Source: Hansschlegelia beijingensis
Lineage (GTDB): Bacteria > Pseudomonadota > Alphaproteobacteria > Rhizobiales > Methylopilaceae
Direction of reading: 5' to 3'
Assembly: GCF_014196425.1 (NCBI RefSeq)
Contig: NZ_JACIDR010000003.1
Coordinates: 248,001-312,000 of the forward strand
DNA length: 64,000 nucleotides
The position numbers were made by a program, and so were the translations under genes. The number at the start of each line of letters is the position of its first letter. Position 1 is the first letter of the stretch. A model generated the notes under the pieces. That model did not search any database, had not been told where the DNA came from, and worked only from the letters and a program-made list of their open reading frames with translations. Positions 1 through 8,832 of this stretch are shown here, one piece after another.

Positions 1-142
1 CCCCGAGGCTGGACAGGAAGACAGGCGCGCCATGCTGGTGGAAGGCGTTGTGATCGAGCGTGCCGATGAACAGCGTCCGGCCGGCGTCGAGCCGCCAGAG
101 CGGGGCGAGCGGCGCGTCCCCCGTCGCAGCAGGTCCGTACAA
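1..142 (-). CDS. N-terminal fragment of a probable AraC-family regulator (cut by window edge)
   Basis: An open frame runs off the left edge on the minus strand. It begins at a TTG codon preceded by a GGAGGG ribosome binding site seven bases away. The 47 visible residues include LDAGRTLFIGTLDHNAFHQHGAP. The H-x-H-GAPV pattern resembles the cupin-like effector domain at the start of many AraC-type regulators, where the histidines line the ligand pocket. The gene points away from the metallo-beta-lactamase-fold gene at 215, so it may regulate it. The DNA-binding domain lies outside the window, so the family call rests on a short stretch only. Confidence 0.42.
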   Translation of the reverse strand, partial: MYGPAATGDAPLAPLWRLDAGRTLFIGTLDHNAFHQHGAPVFLSSLG

Positions 143-214
143 GCGCCGTCCCTCCGGCGTTCCTAACCTCGGGCTCTGGCCGGCATGAGCCGGCAGCCTA
201 GGGGGAGCCTAACG

Positions 215-1222
215 ATGTTCAGCCAGAAGACCATCCTGACCCGGAGAGGCGCGATCGCCTGCGCGACAGCCGCCCTGGCCGCGCCGGCGCTGCTGCGCGG
301 CCTCGCGGCTCCGGCGCAGGCGAAGGCGCCGCTGGCCGGGCCCTGGTCGCCGGTCTTCCACAGGTTCCGGCTGGGCGACTTCGAGGTGACCACGGTGTCG
401 GACGCCGGCGTGATGATCGACGGGCCGTGGCCGATCGTGGGCGAGGATCGTCCTGCCGCGGAGGTCGAGGCGCTGATGCGCGACAACCTGCTGCCCGAGA
501 AGCGCTTCCAGCCCGGCTTCACGCCCACCTTTGTCAACACCGGCCGGGAGCTGATCCTGTTCGACGCCGGCAACGGCCCGGACGGCTTCGTGCCGCGCCC
601 TGCGGGCGGACGGCTGGTCGAGTCGATGAAGCAGGCTGGCCTCACGCCCGAGCAGGTCGACGTGGTGGCGCTGACGCACTGCCATCCGGACCACATGGGC
701 GGGCTGATGGAAGGCGGGAAGCCGGTTTTTCCCAACGCCCGCTATGCGGTCGGCGCCGACGAGCACGCCTTCTGGTCCAGGGACGAGCGGATGTCGGCGG
801 CGGAGGGCGGCAACGAGCTCGCCTCGGCCAGGATGTTCCGCCGCAATGTGGCGCCGTTCGCCGAGCGCACGACGTTCCTCAAGCCGGGCCAGGAGGTCGC
901 GCCGGGCGTCACGGCGCTCGCGGCCTTCGGGCATACGCCGGGCCATCTCGCCTACCATCTGGAAAGCGGCGGCCGGCGGCTGCTGCTCTGGGGCGACTGC
1001 GCGCACCACGAGGTGGCGTCGCTCGCGCGGCCCGAATGGAGCGCGTTCTTCGACATGGACAAGCAGCAGGGCGCGGCCACGCGCAAGCGGATCTATGACA
1101 TGGCCGCGACCGAGCGCCTGCCCGTGGTCGGCTACCACACGTCGTTCCCGTCGGCCGGCTATGTGGAGCGCGCGGGCGAGGCGTACCGCTGGCTGCCCTT
1201 GACCTACCAGCTCAACCCCTGA
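215..1222 (+). CDS. Tat-exported metallo-beta-lactamase-fold hydrolase
   Basis: This is a 335-residue protein with an N-terminal twin-arginine-type signal (LTRRGAIACATAALAAPALL), so export to the periplasm is likely. The metal-binding signature THCHPDHMGG, around residues 150-160 of the mature-length frame, is the HxHxDH motif of the metallo-beta-lactamase superfamily. Further histidine and aspartate ligands lie in GHTPGHL, WGDCAHH and the late VGYHTSFP. The start at 215 is preferred over 185 because AGGGGGAG sits just upstream of it. Members of this group hydrolyse lactones, esters or thioesters; the substrate here cannot be read from sequence. The gene diverges from the AraC-like fragment at the left edge. 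Confidence 0.85.
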   Translation: MFSQKTILTRRGAIACATAALAAPALLRGLAAPAQAKAPLAGPWSPVFHRFRLGDFEVTTVSDAGVMIDGPWPIVGEDRPAAEVEALMRDNLLPEKRFQPGFTPTFVNTGRELILFDAGNGPDGFVPRPAGGRLVESMKQAGLTPEQVDVVALTHCHPDHMGGLMEGGKPVFPNARYAVGADEHAFWSRDERMSAAEGGNELASARMFRRNVAPFAERTTFLKPGQEVAPGVTALAAFGHTPGHLAYHLESGGRRLLLWGDCAHHEVASLARPEWSAFFDMDKQQGAATRKRIYDMAATERLPVVGYHTSFPSAGYVERAGEAYRWLPLTYQLNP

Positions 1223-1319
1223 AGCTTTGCGGCGGGCGCGTCGCGGCGGGGCGGCGCATCCGCCTCGTCGCGGCGCCGCGCGCCGGAGGGGCTTGGCGCG
1301 CCCGCCGGAGCGCGTGCGC

Positions 1320-2003
1320 ATGCGACCTGCCCTGCCGGCCCTGCTCAGCCTGATCGCCGGTTACGTCGACACGGTGGGCTTTCTCGCCTTGCACGGGCTG
1401 TTCACCACCCACGTCACGGGCAACTTCGTGACGCTCGGCGCGTCCCTCGTGCTCGGCACCTCCGGTGCCCTCGCCAAGCTGCTGGCCCTGCCGCTGTTCT
1501 GCGTGGTGGTCACGCTGGTCACGCTGCTCGGGAAACTGTTCGCGCGGCTCAGGGTCCACGGGCTGAGCGCCATGCTGGCGCTCGAGCTCGTCCTGCTGAT
1601 CGTCTCCGCCGTGCTGTCGATGCAGCTCGCCCCGTTTCCGGACGGCGACGCCCCGCGGGCGCTGATGATGGGCGGCGCCCTGGTCGCCGCCATGGCGATC
1701 CAGAACGCGGCCCAGCGCATCCACATGTCCGCTCTGCCGCCGACCACCATCATGACCGGCACCACGACCCAGATCATGATCGACGTCGGCGATCTTCTGC
1801 ATGGCGGAATGACCCCCGAGGCGCGGGCGCTCGCCAGGGGCCGGCTGAAGCGGATGAGCTTCGCTGTGGTGACCTTCGCGGTCGGCTGCGCGTTCGGCGC
1901 CGCGCTCTACGCCTGGCGCCCGGCGATGTCCTTCATCGCGCCCGCGGCCCTCGCCGCCGCTGCGCTCGCGCTCGCCAACCCGGAGGCGCGGCGCGCGGCC
2001 TGA
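1320..2003 (+). CDS. DUF1275 (YoaK-type) membrane protein
   Basis: This is a 227-residue hydrophobic protein with about six predicted membrane segments. It begins MRPALPALLSLIAGYVDTVGFLALHG and continues with FTTHVTGNFVTLG. The pattern GYVD-GF near the start followed by HVTGN-V is typical of the DUF1275/YoaK family of inner-membrane proteins, whose function is not established. A longer upstream frame exists, but the ATG at 1320 has a GGAG element at normal distance and starts exactly where family similarity begins. The gene is convergent with flhA, with ten bases between the stop codons. It has no obvious link to its neighbours. Confidence 0.82.
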   Translation: MRPALPALLSLIAGYVDTVGFLALHGLFTTHVTGNFVTLGASLVLGTSGALAKLLALPLFCVVVTLVTLLGKLFARLRVHGLSAMLALELVLLIVSAVLSMQLAPFPDGDAPRALMMGGALVAAMAIQNAAQRIHMSALPPTTIMTGTTTQIMIDVGDLLHGGMTPEARALARGRLKRMSFAVVTFAVGCAFGAALYAWRPAMSFIAPAALAAAALALANPEARRAA

Positions 2004-2013
2004 GACGTCGCGC

Positions 2014-4155
2014 TCACACGCTGCCGACGGTCTTGAGCCGCGCGCGCGGGTGCACCTCGTTCTGCGACATCACCGGGGTCTGGGCGCGGAAGCGCTCGAC
2101 GATCGAGCGCACGAAGGGGCGCGCCGCCGCCGAGGTCAGCAGCACCGGCGCCTCGCCCATCCGCGCCGCGTCCTCGAAACGATCGCGCACGGCGGCGATG
2201 AACTCGTGCAGCTTGGAGGGGGCCATCGCGAGGCTCTTCTCCTCGCCGGTCCCGACGATCGACTCCGCGAAGGCCTGCTCCCAGGCGGGCGACAGCGCGA
2301 TCAGCGGCAGGTAGCCGCCGAACGACTGATGCTGCGCGCACAGCTGGCGCGACAGGCGGGCGCGCACATGCTCGACGATCTGCGCCGGCGAGCGGGTGTA
2401 GCCGACCGCCTCCGCGACGCCTTCGAGGATCGTGCCGAGGTCGCGGATCGAGACCCGCTCGGCCAGCAGCAGCTGCAGCACGCGCTGCACCACGGTGGTC
2501 GAGATCTGGCTCGGGATCAGGTCGTCGACCAGCTTGCGCTGCTCCTGCGGCAGCTCCTTCAGAAGCTTCGCCACCTCGCCATAGGACAGCAGGTCCGGCA
2601 TGTTGGCCTTGATGATCTCACTGAGATGCGTCGACAGCACCGTGGTGGCGTCCACCACCGTGTGGCCGCGGATGTTGGCCTCCTCGCGCAGCGAGGCGTC
2701 GACCCAGGTGGCCGGCAGCCCGAAGGTCGGCTCGACGGTGTGGACGCCCGGCAGGTCGACCTGCCCGCCGGACGGGTCCATGACCATGAACTGGCTCGGA
2801 TAGACCGACCCGGAACCGGCTTCGACCTCCTTGACCTTCACCGCGTAGGCGTTCGGCGCGAGCTGCAGATTGTCGAGCAGCCGCACCTGAGGCATCAGGA
2901 AGCCCATGTCGCCCGCAATCGTGCGCCTCAGCGCCTTGATCTGCTCCGTGAGCTTGTCGGGCCCCTCCGACGCGTCGACCAGCGGCAGCAGCGCGTAACC
3001 GAGCTCGATCTTCACGTCGTCCATGCGGAGCGCGGCCGCCACCGGCTCCTCCGCCGCCGCGCCGCCGGTCGCCTCTCGGGCGATCTTGGCCGCGCGCTCG
3101 AGCTCCGCCGCGCGGTTCGCCTTGTCGGCGCGCCAGGCCAGCCAGCCGGCGCCGGCCGCGAGCCCCGCGAACGGTATCAGCGGAATGCCCGGCAGCAACG
3201 CCATCACGCCCATGACCGCGGCCGACAGGCCGAGCGCCTTGGGATAGCCCGAGAGCTGACGCACCAGCGCCCGGTCGGCCGAGCCGCTCACGCCGGCCTT
3301 CGAGACCAGCAAGCCCGCGGCGGTCGAGACCACCAGCGCCGGGATCTGGCTGACCAGACCGTCGCCGACCGAGAGCAGCGTGTAGGAATGCGCGGCTTCC
3401 GAGAAGCCGATCCCGTTCTGGGCGATGCCGATGATCATGCCGCCGAGCACGTTGACGAACACGATCAGCAGGCCGGCGATGGCGTCGCCGCGCACGAACT
3501 TCGAGGCGCCGTCCATCGCGCCGAAGAAGGTGCTCTCGTCCTCGAGCTCCTTGCGGCGCGTCTTGGCCGTGGCCTCGTCGATCAGCCCCGCCGACAGGTC
3601 GGCGTCGATCGCCATCTGCTTGCCCGGCATGGCGTCGAGGGTGAAGCGCGCCGCGACCTCGGCGATGCGGCCCGAACCCTTGGTGATGACCACGAAGTTC
3701 ACGATCACCAGGATCGCGAACACGATGATGCCGATGACGAAATTGCCGCCCATCACGAAGGCGCCGAAGGCCTCGATGACGTGGCCGGCCGCGTCGGTCC
3801 CTTCATGGCCATGGGCCAGGATCAGGCGCGTGGAGGCGAGGTTGAGCGCCAGCCGCAGCATGGTGGCGACCAGCAGCACCGTCGGGAACGCCGAGAACTC
3901 GAGCGGCTTCTCGATGAACAGCGCGGTCATCAGGATCAGCACGGAGAGGATGATCGAGATCGCCAGCAGCAGGTCGAGCAGCAGCGCCGGCAGCGGCACG
4001 ATCAGGACGCACAGGATCACCAGGACGCCGACCGCGAGCCCGATGTCGCCGCGGCGCACGACGTCCCAGGCTTTGACGAGGCCGGCAGGCAACGGGACGC
4101 CCGTACTCCGCGCGGCGGGGGCCTTCGCCCCGCCGACGACCGTCACGTCAGACAT
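2014..4155 (-). CDS. flhA: Flagellar type III export apparatus protein FlhA
   Basis: This 713-residue protein has about eight membrane segments in its first 330 residues and a large cytoplasmic C-terminal domain. It forms the ring of the flagellar export gate that takes up substrates and couples export to proton flow. Family-typical stretches include PAFPTVLL-like EFSAFPTVLLVATMLRLALN and FVRGDAIAGLLIVFVNVLGG. The start at 4155 (MSDVTVVGG) is preferred to the ATG-led extension at 4200. A CtrA-like box lies 53-67 bases upstream. In relatives flhA usually sits directly behind flbD; here about 4.4 kb of other genes intervene. Confidence 0.97.
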   Translation of the reverse strand: MSDVTVVGGAKAPAARSTGVPLPAGLVKAWDVVRRGDIGLAVGVLVILCVLIVPLPALLLDLLLAISIILSVLILMTALFIEKPLEFSAFPTVLLVATMLRLALNLASTRLILAHGHEGTDAAGHVIEAFGAFVMGGNFVIGIIVFAILVIVNFVVITKGSGRIAEVAARFTLDAMPGKQMAIDADLSAGLIDEATAKTRRKELEDESTFFGAMDGASKFVRGDAIAGLLIVFVNVLGGMIIGIAQNGIGFSEAAHSYTLLSVGDGLVSQIPALVVSTAAGLLVSKAGVSGSADRALVRQLSGYPKALGLSAAVMGVMALLPGIPLIPFAGLAAGAGWLAWRADKANRAAELERAAKIAREATGGAAAEEPVAAALRMDDVKIELGYALLPLVDASEGPDKLTEQIKALRRTIAGDMGFLMPQVRLLDNLQLAPNAYAVKVKEVEAGSGSVYPSQFMVMDPSGGQVDLPGVHTVEPTFGLPATWVDASLREEANIRGHTVVDATTVLSTHLSEIIKANMPDLLSYGEVAKLLKELPQEQRKLVDDLIPSQISTTVVQRVLQLLLAERVSIRDLGTILEGVAEAVGYTRSPAQIVEHVRARLSRQLCAQHQSFGGYLPLIALSPAWEQAFAESIVGTGEEKSLAMAPSKLHEFIAAVRDRFEDAARMGEAPVLLTSAAARPFVRSIVERFRAQTPVMSQNEVHPRARLKTVGSV

Positions 4156-4207
4156 CCACGCCCCCGCATTCTGCGATCCTGCTAGGCAGAAAATGCCCAC
4201 CGCATGG

Positions 4208-4222
4208 TTAGCGCGAGGTTAA
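4208..4222. promoter_or_regulatory. CtrA-type box upstream of flhA
   Basis: TTAG-N7-TTAA matches the CtrA consensus TTAA-N7-TTAA with one mismatch. The surrounding GCATGGTTAGCG...GTTAAC closely copies the sequence before fliF (14022-14044), which argues that both are real flagellar promoter elements. The rest of 4156-4374 holds no gene that I can see. Confidence 0.6.
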
Positions 4223-4374
4223 CAGCCGGCTTCGGATCTCCTGGAATCTGGAGGCCGGCACGGAAGGCGCGGGGCCTGCGGCAGCTTAAGAGTTGCATAA
4301 GTTTGGGCCGTCACCGACGATCGTGAGGAGATCCCTTCTCCCGGGCCTTCGCCCTCAGCCGGAGCAGGTCTGAC

Positions 4375-5619
4375 ATGGCGCCAAGCTCTGCCTCCTGCCT
4401 GATCGCCGTCGGGGCGTTTGCGGCTGCGGCCTGGGGTTCCTTGGCCGCCGCTGGCGGGGAGCCTTCGCGCTACGCCACCCTTGAAGCCGAGCGCGCGGTG
4501 ACGGCCGCCTGCGCGTCGCCCGCGCCCTTCGTCATCCTCGACACGTTCGCCTTTCTGAAGCCGGTCAACATCGACGACGAGTTCGACGAGCGGAATGAAG
4601 ACGGAGCGGCGCGCATCGGCCATGGCGACGTCGTCGCGGCCATCGTCTCCGTCGCGCACCCGGCGATCGCGCCCTATCAGATTGATCCCGTGTTCAACGT
4701 GCGCACGCTGGTGCGGGATTTCAGGCGGCTCGCGGACGACATCGAGGCCGGCCGGATACCGAAGCCTGCCGCGGTGGTGAGCTCGATCGTGCTGCCCGTC
4801 TCGCTTCGCGAGGTGAACGCGCGGGCGACGATGCGCTCCGTCCCGGCTTCCGAGATCTTTTTTCGCCGCGACGAGCTGCGCGCGCTGGTGACAGGCGACG
4901 GCGCGCCCGGCAACCCTTACGCGGAGATCGACCGCCAGATCGGCCGGCTGCGGGCCGGCGGGGTGCCTGTCTTCGTCGCGGCCGGGAACACGGGGCCGGA
5001 CGACCTGTTCAACGTGCTCGCCCTGTCGGACGGCGTCTACGCGGTCGGGGCGCTCGACCGGGAGGGGCGCAAGGCCGGCTACACCAGCGCGCCTGACCTC
5101 GTCTCCGTCTGGAGCGACGGCTATGTCGTGCTGACCGAGACGGCGGAGGGCGTCAGCGTCAGCGCCGGACGCCGCGTCGAGCTTCCAGGCGCCACCCTTC
5201 CGGAAGAGCGTGAGGCGGTCGAGGACTTCGCGGGCAGGAAGGCGCGCGAACTGGTGCTCGACGTGCCGTCCGAGATCGCTTCGCTGCCGCGCGGGGCGCC
5301 GGTCTATCTGCGGAGCCGCTACATGCACGCGGTGATGCAGCCGGGGCTCTACCGCACCGAGGATCTGCTGGCCGCCTACGGCTACCCACGGGAGTCGGGG
5401 AACTTCATCCGGGCGCTCGAGCAGGGCCCCTATATGCACTTTCCCTCCGACACGATCTTCGCCGTCGACGTGGACGGCGCGCTGCGATTCGATCCTCTGG
5501 GGGACGGCACGCCCGGGCAGGTCAAGCTCCAGGACGCGACCTCGTTCGCGGCGCCGAATGTGTGCGCGGCGGAAGCGGGGCAGGGGGGCGCGCGGCTTGC
5601 TGCGGCGGCCCGAGAATGA
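4375..5619 (+). CDS. Divergent subtilisin-like (S8) protease-fold protein, secreted
   Basis: This 414-residue protein has an N-terminal hydrophobic signal (about residues 8-27). I do not know a named family, but the order of subtilase landmarks is visible. A candidate Asp56 lies in VILDTFAF, His83 in IGHGDVVAAI, the oxyanion Asn205 in VFVAAGNTGPD, and the nucleophile Ser390 in LQDATSFAAPNV, where classical enzymes have GTS-x-A-x-P. The segment YAVGALDREGRKAGYTS also matches the strand after the AAGN motif. The stretch between 250 and 380 is long and unusual. The protein ends only about 24 residues after the serine motif. Activity is uncertain because the motifs are relaxed. It lies inside the flagellar locus with no evident partner. 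Confidence 0.6.
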   Translation: MAPSSASCLIAVGAFAAAAWGSLAAAGGEPSRYATLEAERAVTAACASPAPFVILDTFAFLKPVNIDDEFDERNEDGAARIGHGDVVAAIVSVAHPAIAPYQIDPVFNVRTLVRDFRRLADDIEAGRIPKPAAVVSSIVLPVSLREVNARATMRSVPASEIFFRRDELRALVTGDGAPGNPYAEIDRQIGRLRAGGVPVFVAAGNTGPDDLFNVLALSDGVYAVGALDREGRKAGYTSAPDLVSVWSDGYVVLTETAEGVSVSAGRRVELPGATLPEEREAVEDFAGRKARELVLDVPSEIASLPRGAPVYLRSRYMHAVMQPGLYRTEDLLAAYGYPRESGNFIRALEQGPYMHFPSDTIFAVDVDGALRFDPLGDGTPGQVKLQDATSFAAPNVCAAEAGQGGARLAAAARE

Positions 5620-5628
5620 GGCGGCGGC

Positions 5629-6255
5629 CTAGTCGCTCAGAAAGCTGGAGCCGATGCTGACGCTGAAGGCGATGATCACCGTGTTGAACACGAAGGAGAT
5701 CACGCCGTGAACGAGCGTCAGGCGCCGCATCTCGCTCGACTGCGTGGCGGTGTCGGACACCTGGAACGTCATGCCCACCGTGAACGCGTAATAGGCGAAG
5801 TCGATGAAGCGAGGCGGCTCGTCGCCGGGGAAATCGATGTCCGGCTTGTCGGCTCCGCGGGCGAAGGCGCTGTGGGCGTAATGCGCGGCGAACGCCGTGT
5901 GCAGCAGCGTCCATGAACAAGCGATGGTGAAGGCGGCGAGCGAGAGGATGGTCGCGCTCGACTTGTCCGAGACCATCGCGAAGATCGCGATGAAGCTCGC
6001 CCCCACGGCGGCGGTGAGGATCAGCGTCAGCGCCCAGCGGCCTTCGTCCTCACGGTCCGCCCAGCTCTGGATCTCGCCGGCGGAGGCCGGCTGCAGCAGC
6101 CACCAGACGCGCGCCGTGTAGGCCAGCGCCGCGGCGTCCCATCCGGTGACGGCGGCGGCCGAGGGCGGCGCGATCACCCCCGCGACTGTTCCGACCAGGA
6201 CACCGATGAGCGCGCAGGACGCGAGCCGCAGTCCATGCTGCTTCCAGGCTCTCAC
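5629..6255 (-). CDS. DUF1345 membrane protein
   Basis: This is a 208-residue integral membrane protein with about five hydrophobic segments. The later part contains FIDFAYYAFTVGMTFQVSDTA and a preceding TLLHTAFAAHYAH, which are the hallmarks of the DUF1345 family; no function is established for it. The GTG start at 6255 was chosen because GAAGGA lies seven bases upstream and the family similarity begins there. The longer frame upstream reads as low-complexity shadow sequence. It diverges from the DUF1523 gene at 6340 and converges with the subtilisin-like gene, nine bases apart. Confidence 0.78.
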   Translation of the reverse strand: MRAWKQHGLRLASCALIGVLVGTVAGVIAPPSAAAVTGWDAAALAYTARVWWLLQPASAGEIQSWADREDEGRWALTLILTAAVGASFIAIFAMVSDKSSATILSLAAFTIACSWTLLHTAFAAHYAHSAFARGADKPDIDFPGDEPPRFIDFAYYAFTVGMTFQVSDTATQSSEMRRLTLVHGVISFVFNTVIIAFSVSIGSSFLSD

Positions 6256-6339
6256 GCTCGGTCCTTCGCCATTCGAGTCCGCGCTCCATTTAGGGCGCGG
6301 TGTATAGTGCGCCCCGGGAATAGCTGGAGTACGCCCCCT

Positions 6340-6843
6340 ATGTCGCTGCGCGTCTACGTCGTTCTGCTCTGCCTGGTGGCGCTGCCCTGCGTGCTGTTCC
6401 TCGACTACGTGCTGCCACGGCACGACGTGGTCCGCATCGTCAACACCGAGGTCAAACGCGTCGATCCGAAGAACCGCTCCGCCGGCGACCAGCGCGAGCC
6501 GGGCGCGGACGTCTATTACATCTACGCCGAGGACATCGAGACCAAGAAGCCGCACGTCTACCGCAACGAGGACACCGGCTGGGGCTTCCCGTTCTACTTC
6601 AAGTTCAACAGCGCCGACGTGCAGGCGATCGCCTCCTCGATCGCCTCCGAGAAGGGCGTCGCGCGGATCACGAAGTACGGCTGGCGGCTCAACGTCTTCT
6701 CGATGTTCCCGAACGCCACGAGCGTTCGCCGCTGGGATCCGGCCGACGCCGTGATTCCGTGGTTCAATATCGTCTTCTTCACTCTCCTCGGCGCGGTCGC
6801 GCTCTATATCGCCATCAGGATCCGGCGCCGCCGTTCAGCCTGA
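6340..6843 (+). CDS. DUF1523 family membrane-anchored protein
   Basis: The 167-residue protein has one membrane segment at each end (about residues 5-22 and 140-160) and a polar central domain. The run PRHDVVRIVNTEVKR followed by YYIYAEDIETKKPHVYRNEDTGWGFPFYFKF is characteristic of DUF1523 proteins in alphaproteobacteria. The function is unknown. The topology suggests a periplasmic loop held between two inner-membrane helices. It is followed after 29 bases by the HdeD-like gene and may be cotranscribed with it. Confidence 0.78.
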   Translation: MSLRVYVVLLCLVALPCVLFLDYVLPRHDVVRIVNTEVKRVDPKNRSAGDQREPGADVYYIYAEDIETKKPHVYRNEDTGWGFPFYFKFNSADVQAIASSIASEKGVARITKYGWRLNVFSMFPNATSVRRWDPADAVIPWFNIVFFTLLGAVALYIAIRIRRRRSA

Positions 6844-6872
6844 GCCGCGGGCGCATAGGGCAGGAGGCATTA

Positions 6873-7475
6873 ATGGCCGACAAACTGACCGAGAACCGGG
6901 CGATGAGCGATTTGCTCGCCAAGAACTGGTGGGCGATCGCGCTGCGCGGCGTCCTGGCGATCGTCGTCGGGCTCATCGCGCTGGCGGCTCCGGGGCTGGC
7001 GCTGCTCTCGTTCGCGCTGGTGTTCGCGGCTTACCTGATCGCGGACGGCCTGGTGGGCGTCACCAGCGCGATCTGGGCGGCGCGCAGCCATGAGCGCTGG
7101 GGGATGCTGCTCGCGGAGGGCGTGCTCAACCTCGTGGTCGGCGTGGTCGCCGCCTTCTTCCCTCTGGCGGCGGTGCTGGCCTTCGCGCTGCTGGCTGCCT
7201 TCTGGGCTCTGGTCACGGGCGGCCTGATGCTGGCCTCCGCCTATTCGCTGACGGCCAAGCACGGCCGATGGTGGATGGTCCTCTCAGGCGTCGTCTCGAT
7301 CGTTTTCGGGATCGCCCTGCTGATCGCGCCGCTCCTGGGCGCGGTGGTTCTGACGTGGTGGTTCGCCGGTTACGCTCTCGCGTTCGGCGCCTTCATGCTC
7401 GTCCTCGCCTTCCGCCTGCGGAAGGAGAGGCGCCAGAATCCCACTGTCTCGTCTGACGCGCCTCCCCGGGTGTAA
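6873..7475 (+). CDS. HdeD/DUF308 family membrane protein
   Basis: This is a 200-residue protein made of about six short membrane helices with small, repetitive hydrophobic segments. The early NWWAIALRGVLAIVVGLIAL and the later WWMVLSGVVSIVFGIALL are the repeated signature of the HdeD/DUF308 family. That family is linked to acid or general stress tolerance in enterobacteria, but its mechanism is unresolved. CAGGAGG precedes the ATG at 6873. It sits 29 bases behind the DUF1523 gene and is followed by a hairpin, so the two probably form a unit. Confidence 0.82.
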   Translation: MADKLTENRAMSDLLAKNWWAIALRGVLAIVVGLIALAAPGLALLSFALVFAAYLIADGLVGVTSAIWAARSHERWGMLLAEGVLNLVVGVVAAFFPLAAVLAFALLAAFWALVTGGLMLASAYSLTAKHGRWWMVLSGVVSIVFGIALLIAPLLGAVVLTWWFAGYALAFGAFMLVLAFRLRKERRQNPTVSSDAPPRV

Positions 7476-7513
7476 GCCGAGGCGAATCGGTCCATCTGAC
7501 GTCTGCCGCCTGC

Positions 7514-7547
7514 AAGGGGCGCGTCGCTCGCGGCAACGCCGCCCCTT
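7514..7547 (+). terminator. Hairpin after the HdeD-like gene
   Basis: AAGGGGCG pairs with CGCCCCTT across an 18-base loop and is followed by CTTGAGG rather than a long U run. It lies between the HdeD-like gene and the diguanylate cyclase and is a plausible weak terminator or attenuator. Confidence 0.4.
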
Positions 7548-7563
7548 CTTGAGGTAAGTCCGC

Positions 7564-8832
7564 ATGGGCGGCGTCGCTCTTCTGGCGCTTCAGGCGATCG
7601 TTTATTTCGGCGTGATGGCGGCCCTGCTCAGGGCCCGCCGGGTCTATGGCGTGGGCCTGTTCGTCTGCGCCCTCGGCGTGATGCACTTCCTCGAGACCTA
7701 TCTGGCGGCGGTGTTCTTCATCGAGCTGCCGTTCGGGCTGCTGTCGCCCGGCTCGACCGTGCTGTTCTCGGGCAAGCTGATGATGTTCCTGCTGCTCTAC
7801 ATCCGCGAGGACGCGGAGACGGTGCGGCAGCCGATCTACGGCCTTTTCATCGGCAACCTTCTGCTGGTCGTGCTGGCGCTCATCCTGCGCCTGCACACCA
7901 CCGTGGTTCGTCTCCCCGGAGACGCGCCGAACCTGCAGTTCGTCGACCAGATGGGCGTGCTGATGGTGTGGGGCACGCTGCTGCTCTTCATCGACTGCAT
8001 CGCGCTCATCCTGCTCTACGAGAACCTCGCGCGCCGCCTGAGGCGCAACGTCGTGCTCGCGGCCTTCCTCAGCGCAGCCGCCGTTCTGAGCTTCGACCAG
8101 ATCGCGTTCTATCCGGCGCTCAGGCTCACCAGCGGCGTGCCGTTCTCCGCCCTCACCGGAGGCTGGGTGGCGAAGATCGGCGCGGCGGCGCTCTACAGCG
8201 TCCTGATCGGCGTCTACCTTCGCTGGATCGAGAGGGACGGCCAGCGCCGCGGCTCGCGCGGGCTGCGCGACGTGTTCGAGACGCTCACCTACCGCAGCCG
8301 CTACGAGGATCTTCTCAGACGCTCGCTGATCGACGAGCTGACCGGGGTCCGCAACCGCAGCGCCTTCGAGCAGATGTGCCGCGACTGGCTGGAGCGGCCC
8401 GCGCCCGACGGACAGGCGGTGACGCTGGCGATGATCGACATCGACCGCTTCAAGGCGATCAATGACGGTCTCGGCCACGCGGCCGGCGACGAGGTGCTGC
8501 GCCATGTCGGCAGAACGCTCGAGGCCAACATGCGGCCGGGGGATCTCGTCTTCCGCTATGGCGGGGAGGAGTTCGCGCTGCTGCTGAAGGGCCTCTCGCA
8601 CAACGAGGCCCTGGCGTTCGCCGACCGGGTGAGGCGGGCGGTCGCCTCGGAGGTCCGCGCGGTGGACGGCGGATCCGTGACGGTCAGCATCGGCGTCGCG
8701 AGTTCGGCCTTCGGAAGCGGGAACCTGCGCAGCCTGCTCGACCGGGCGGACCAGCGACTCTACGAGGCGAAGCGGCGCGGGCGCGACCGGGTCGTCGGCG
8801 ACCCCGCGCCGCGGCTCACCATCGCCGACTGA
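7564..8832 (+). CDS. Membrane diguanylate cyclase (GGDEF domain)
   Basis: This 422-residue enzyme makes cyclic di-GMP from two GTP. Six or so hydrophobic segments fill residues 1-220 and form an unclassified membrane sensor region. A GGDEF domain follows, starting at DELTGVRNRSAFEQ. The active-site motif GGEEF is at residues 333-337, and an inhibitory-site RPGD is at 324-327, exactly five residues before it, so product inhibition is likely. Its position inside the flagellar locus fits control of the motile-to-sessile switch, but that link is inferred. No EAL domain is present. It converges with flbD, with nine bases between the stops. Confidence 0.93.
   Translation: MGGVALLALQAIVYFGVMAALLRARRVYGVGLFVCALGVMHFLETYLAAVFFIELPFGLLSPGSTVLFSGKLMMFLLLYIREDAETVRQPIYGLFIGNLLLVVLALILRLHTTVVRLPGDAPNLQFVDQMGVLMVWGTLLLFIDCIALILLYENLARRLRRNVVLAAFLSAAAVLSFDQIAFYPALRLTSGVPFSALTGGWVAKIGAAALYSVLIGVYLRWIERDGQRRGSRGLRDVFETLTYRSRYEDLLRRSLIDELTGVRNRSAFEQMCRDWLERPAPDGQAVTLAMIDIDRFKAINDGLGHAAGDEVLRHVGRTLEANMRPGDLVFRYGGEEFALLLKGLSHNEALAFADRVRRAVASEVRAVDGGSVTVSIGVASSAFGSGNLRSLLDRADQRLYEAKRRGRDRVVGDPAPRLTIAD

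Noticed and set aside
209-1321. Long minus-strand open frames opposite the metallo-hydrolase (and many similar ones across the window)
   Set aside because: Their Arg/Ala/Gly-rich translations have no family pattern and are produced by GC-rich codon bias of the true gene on the other strand.
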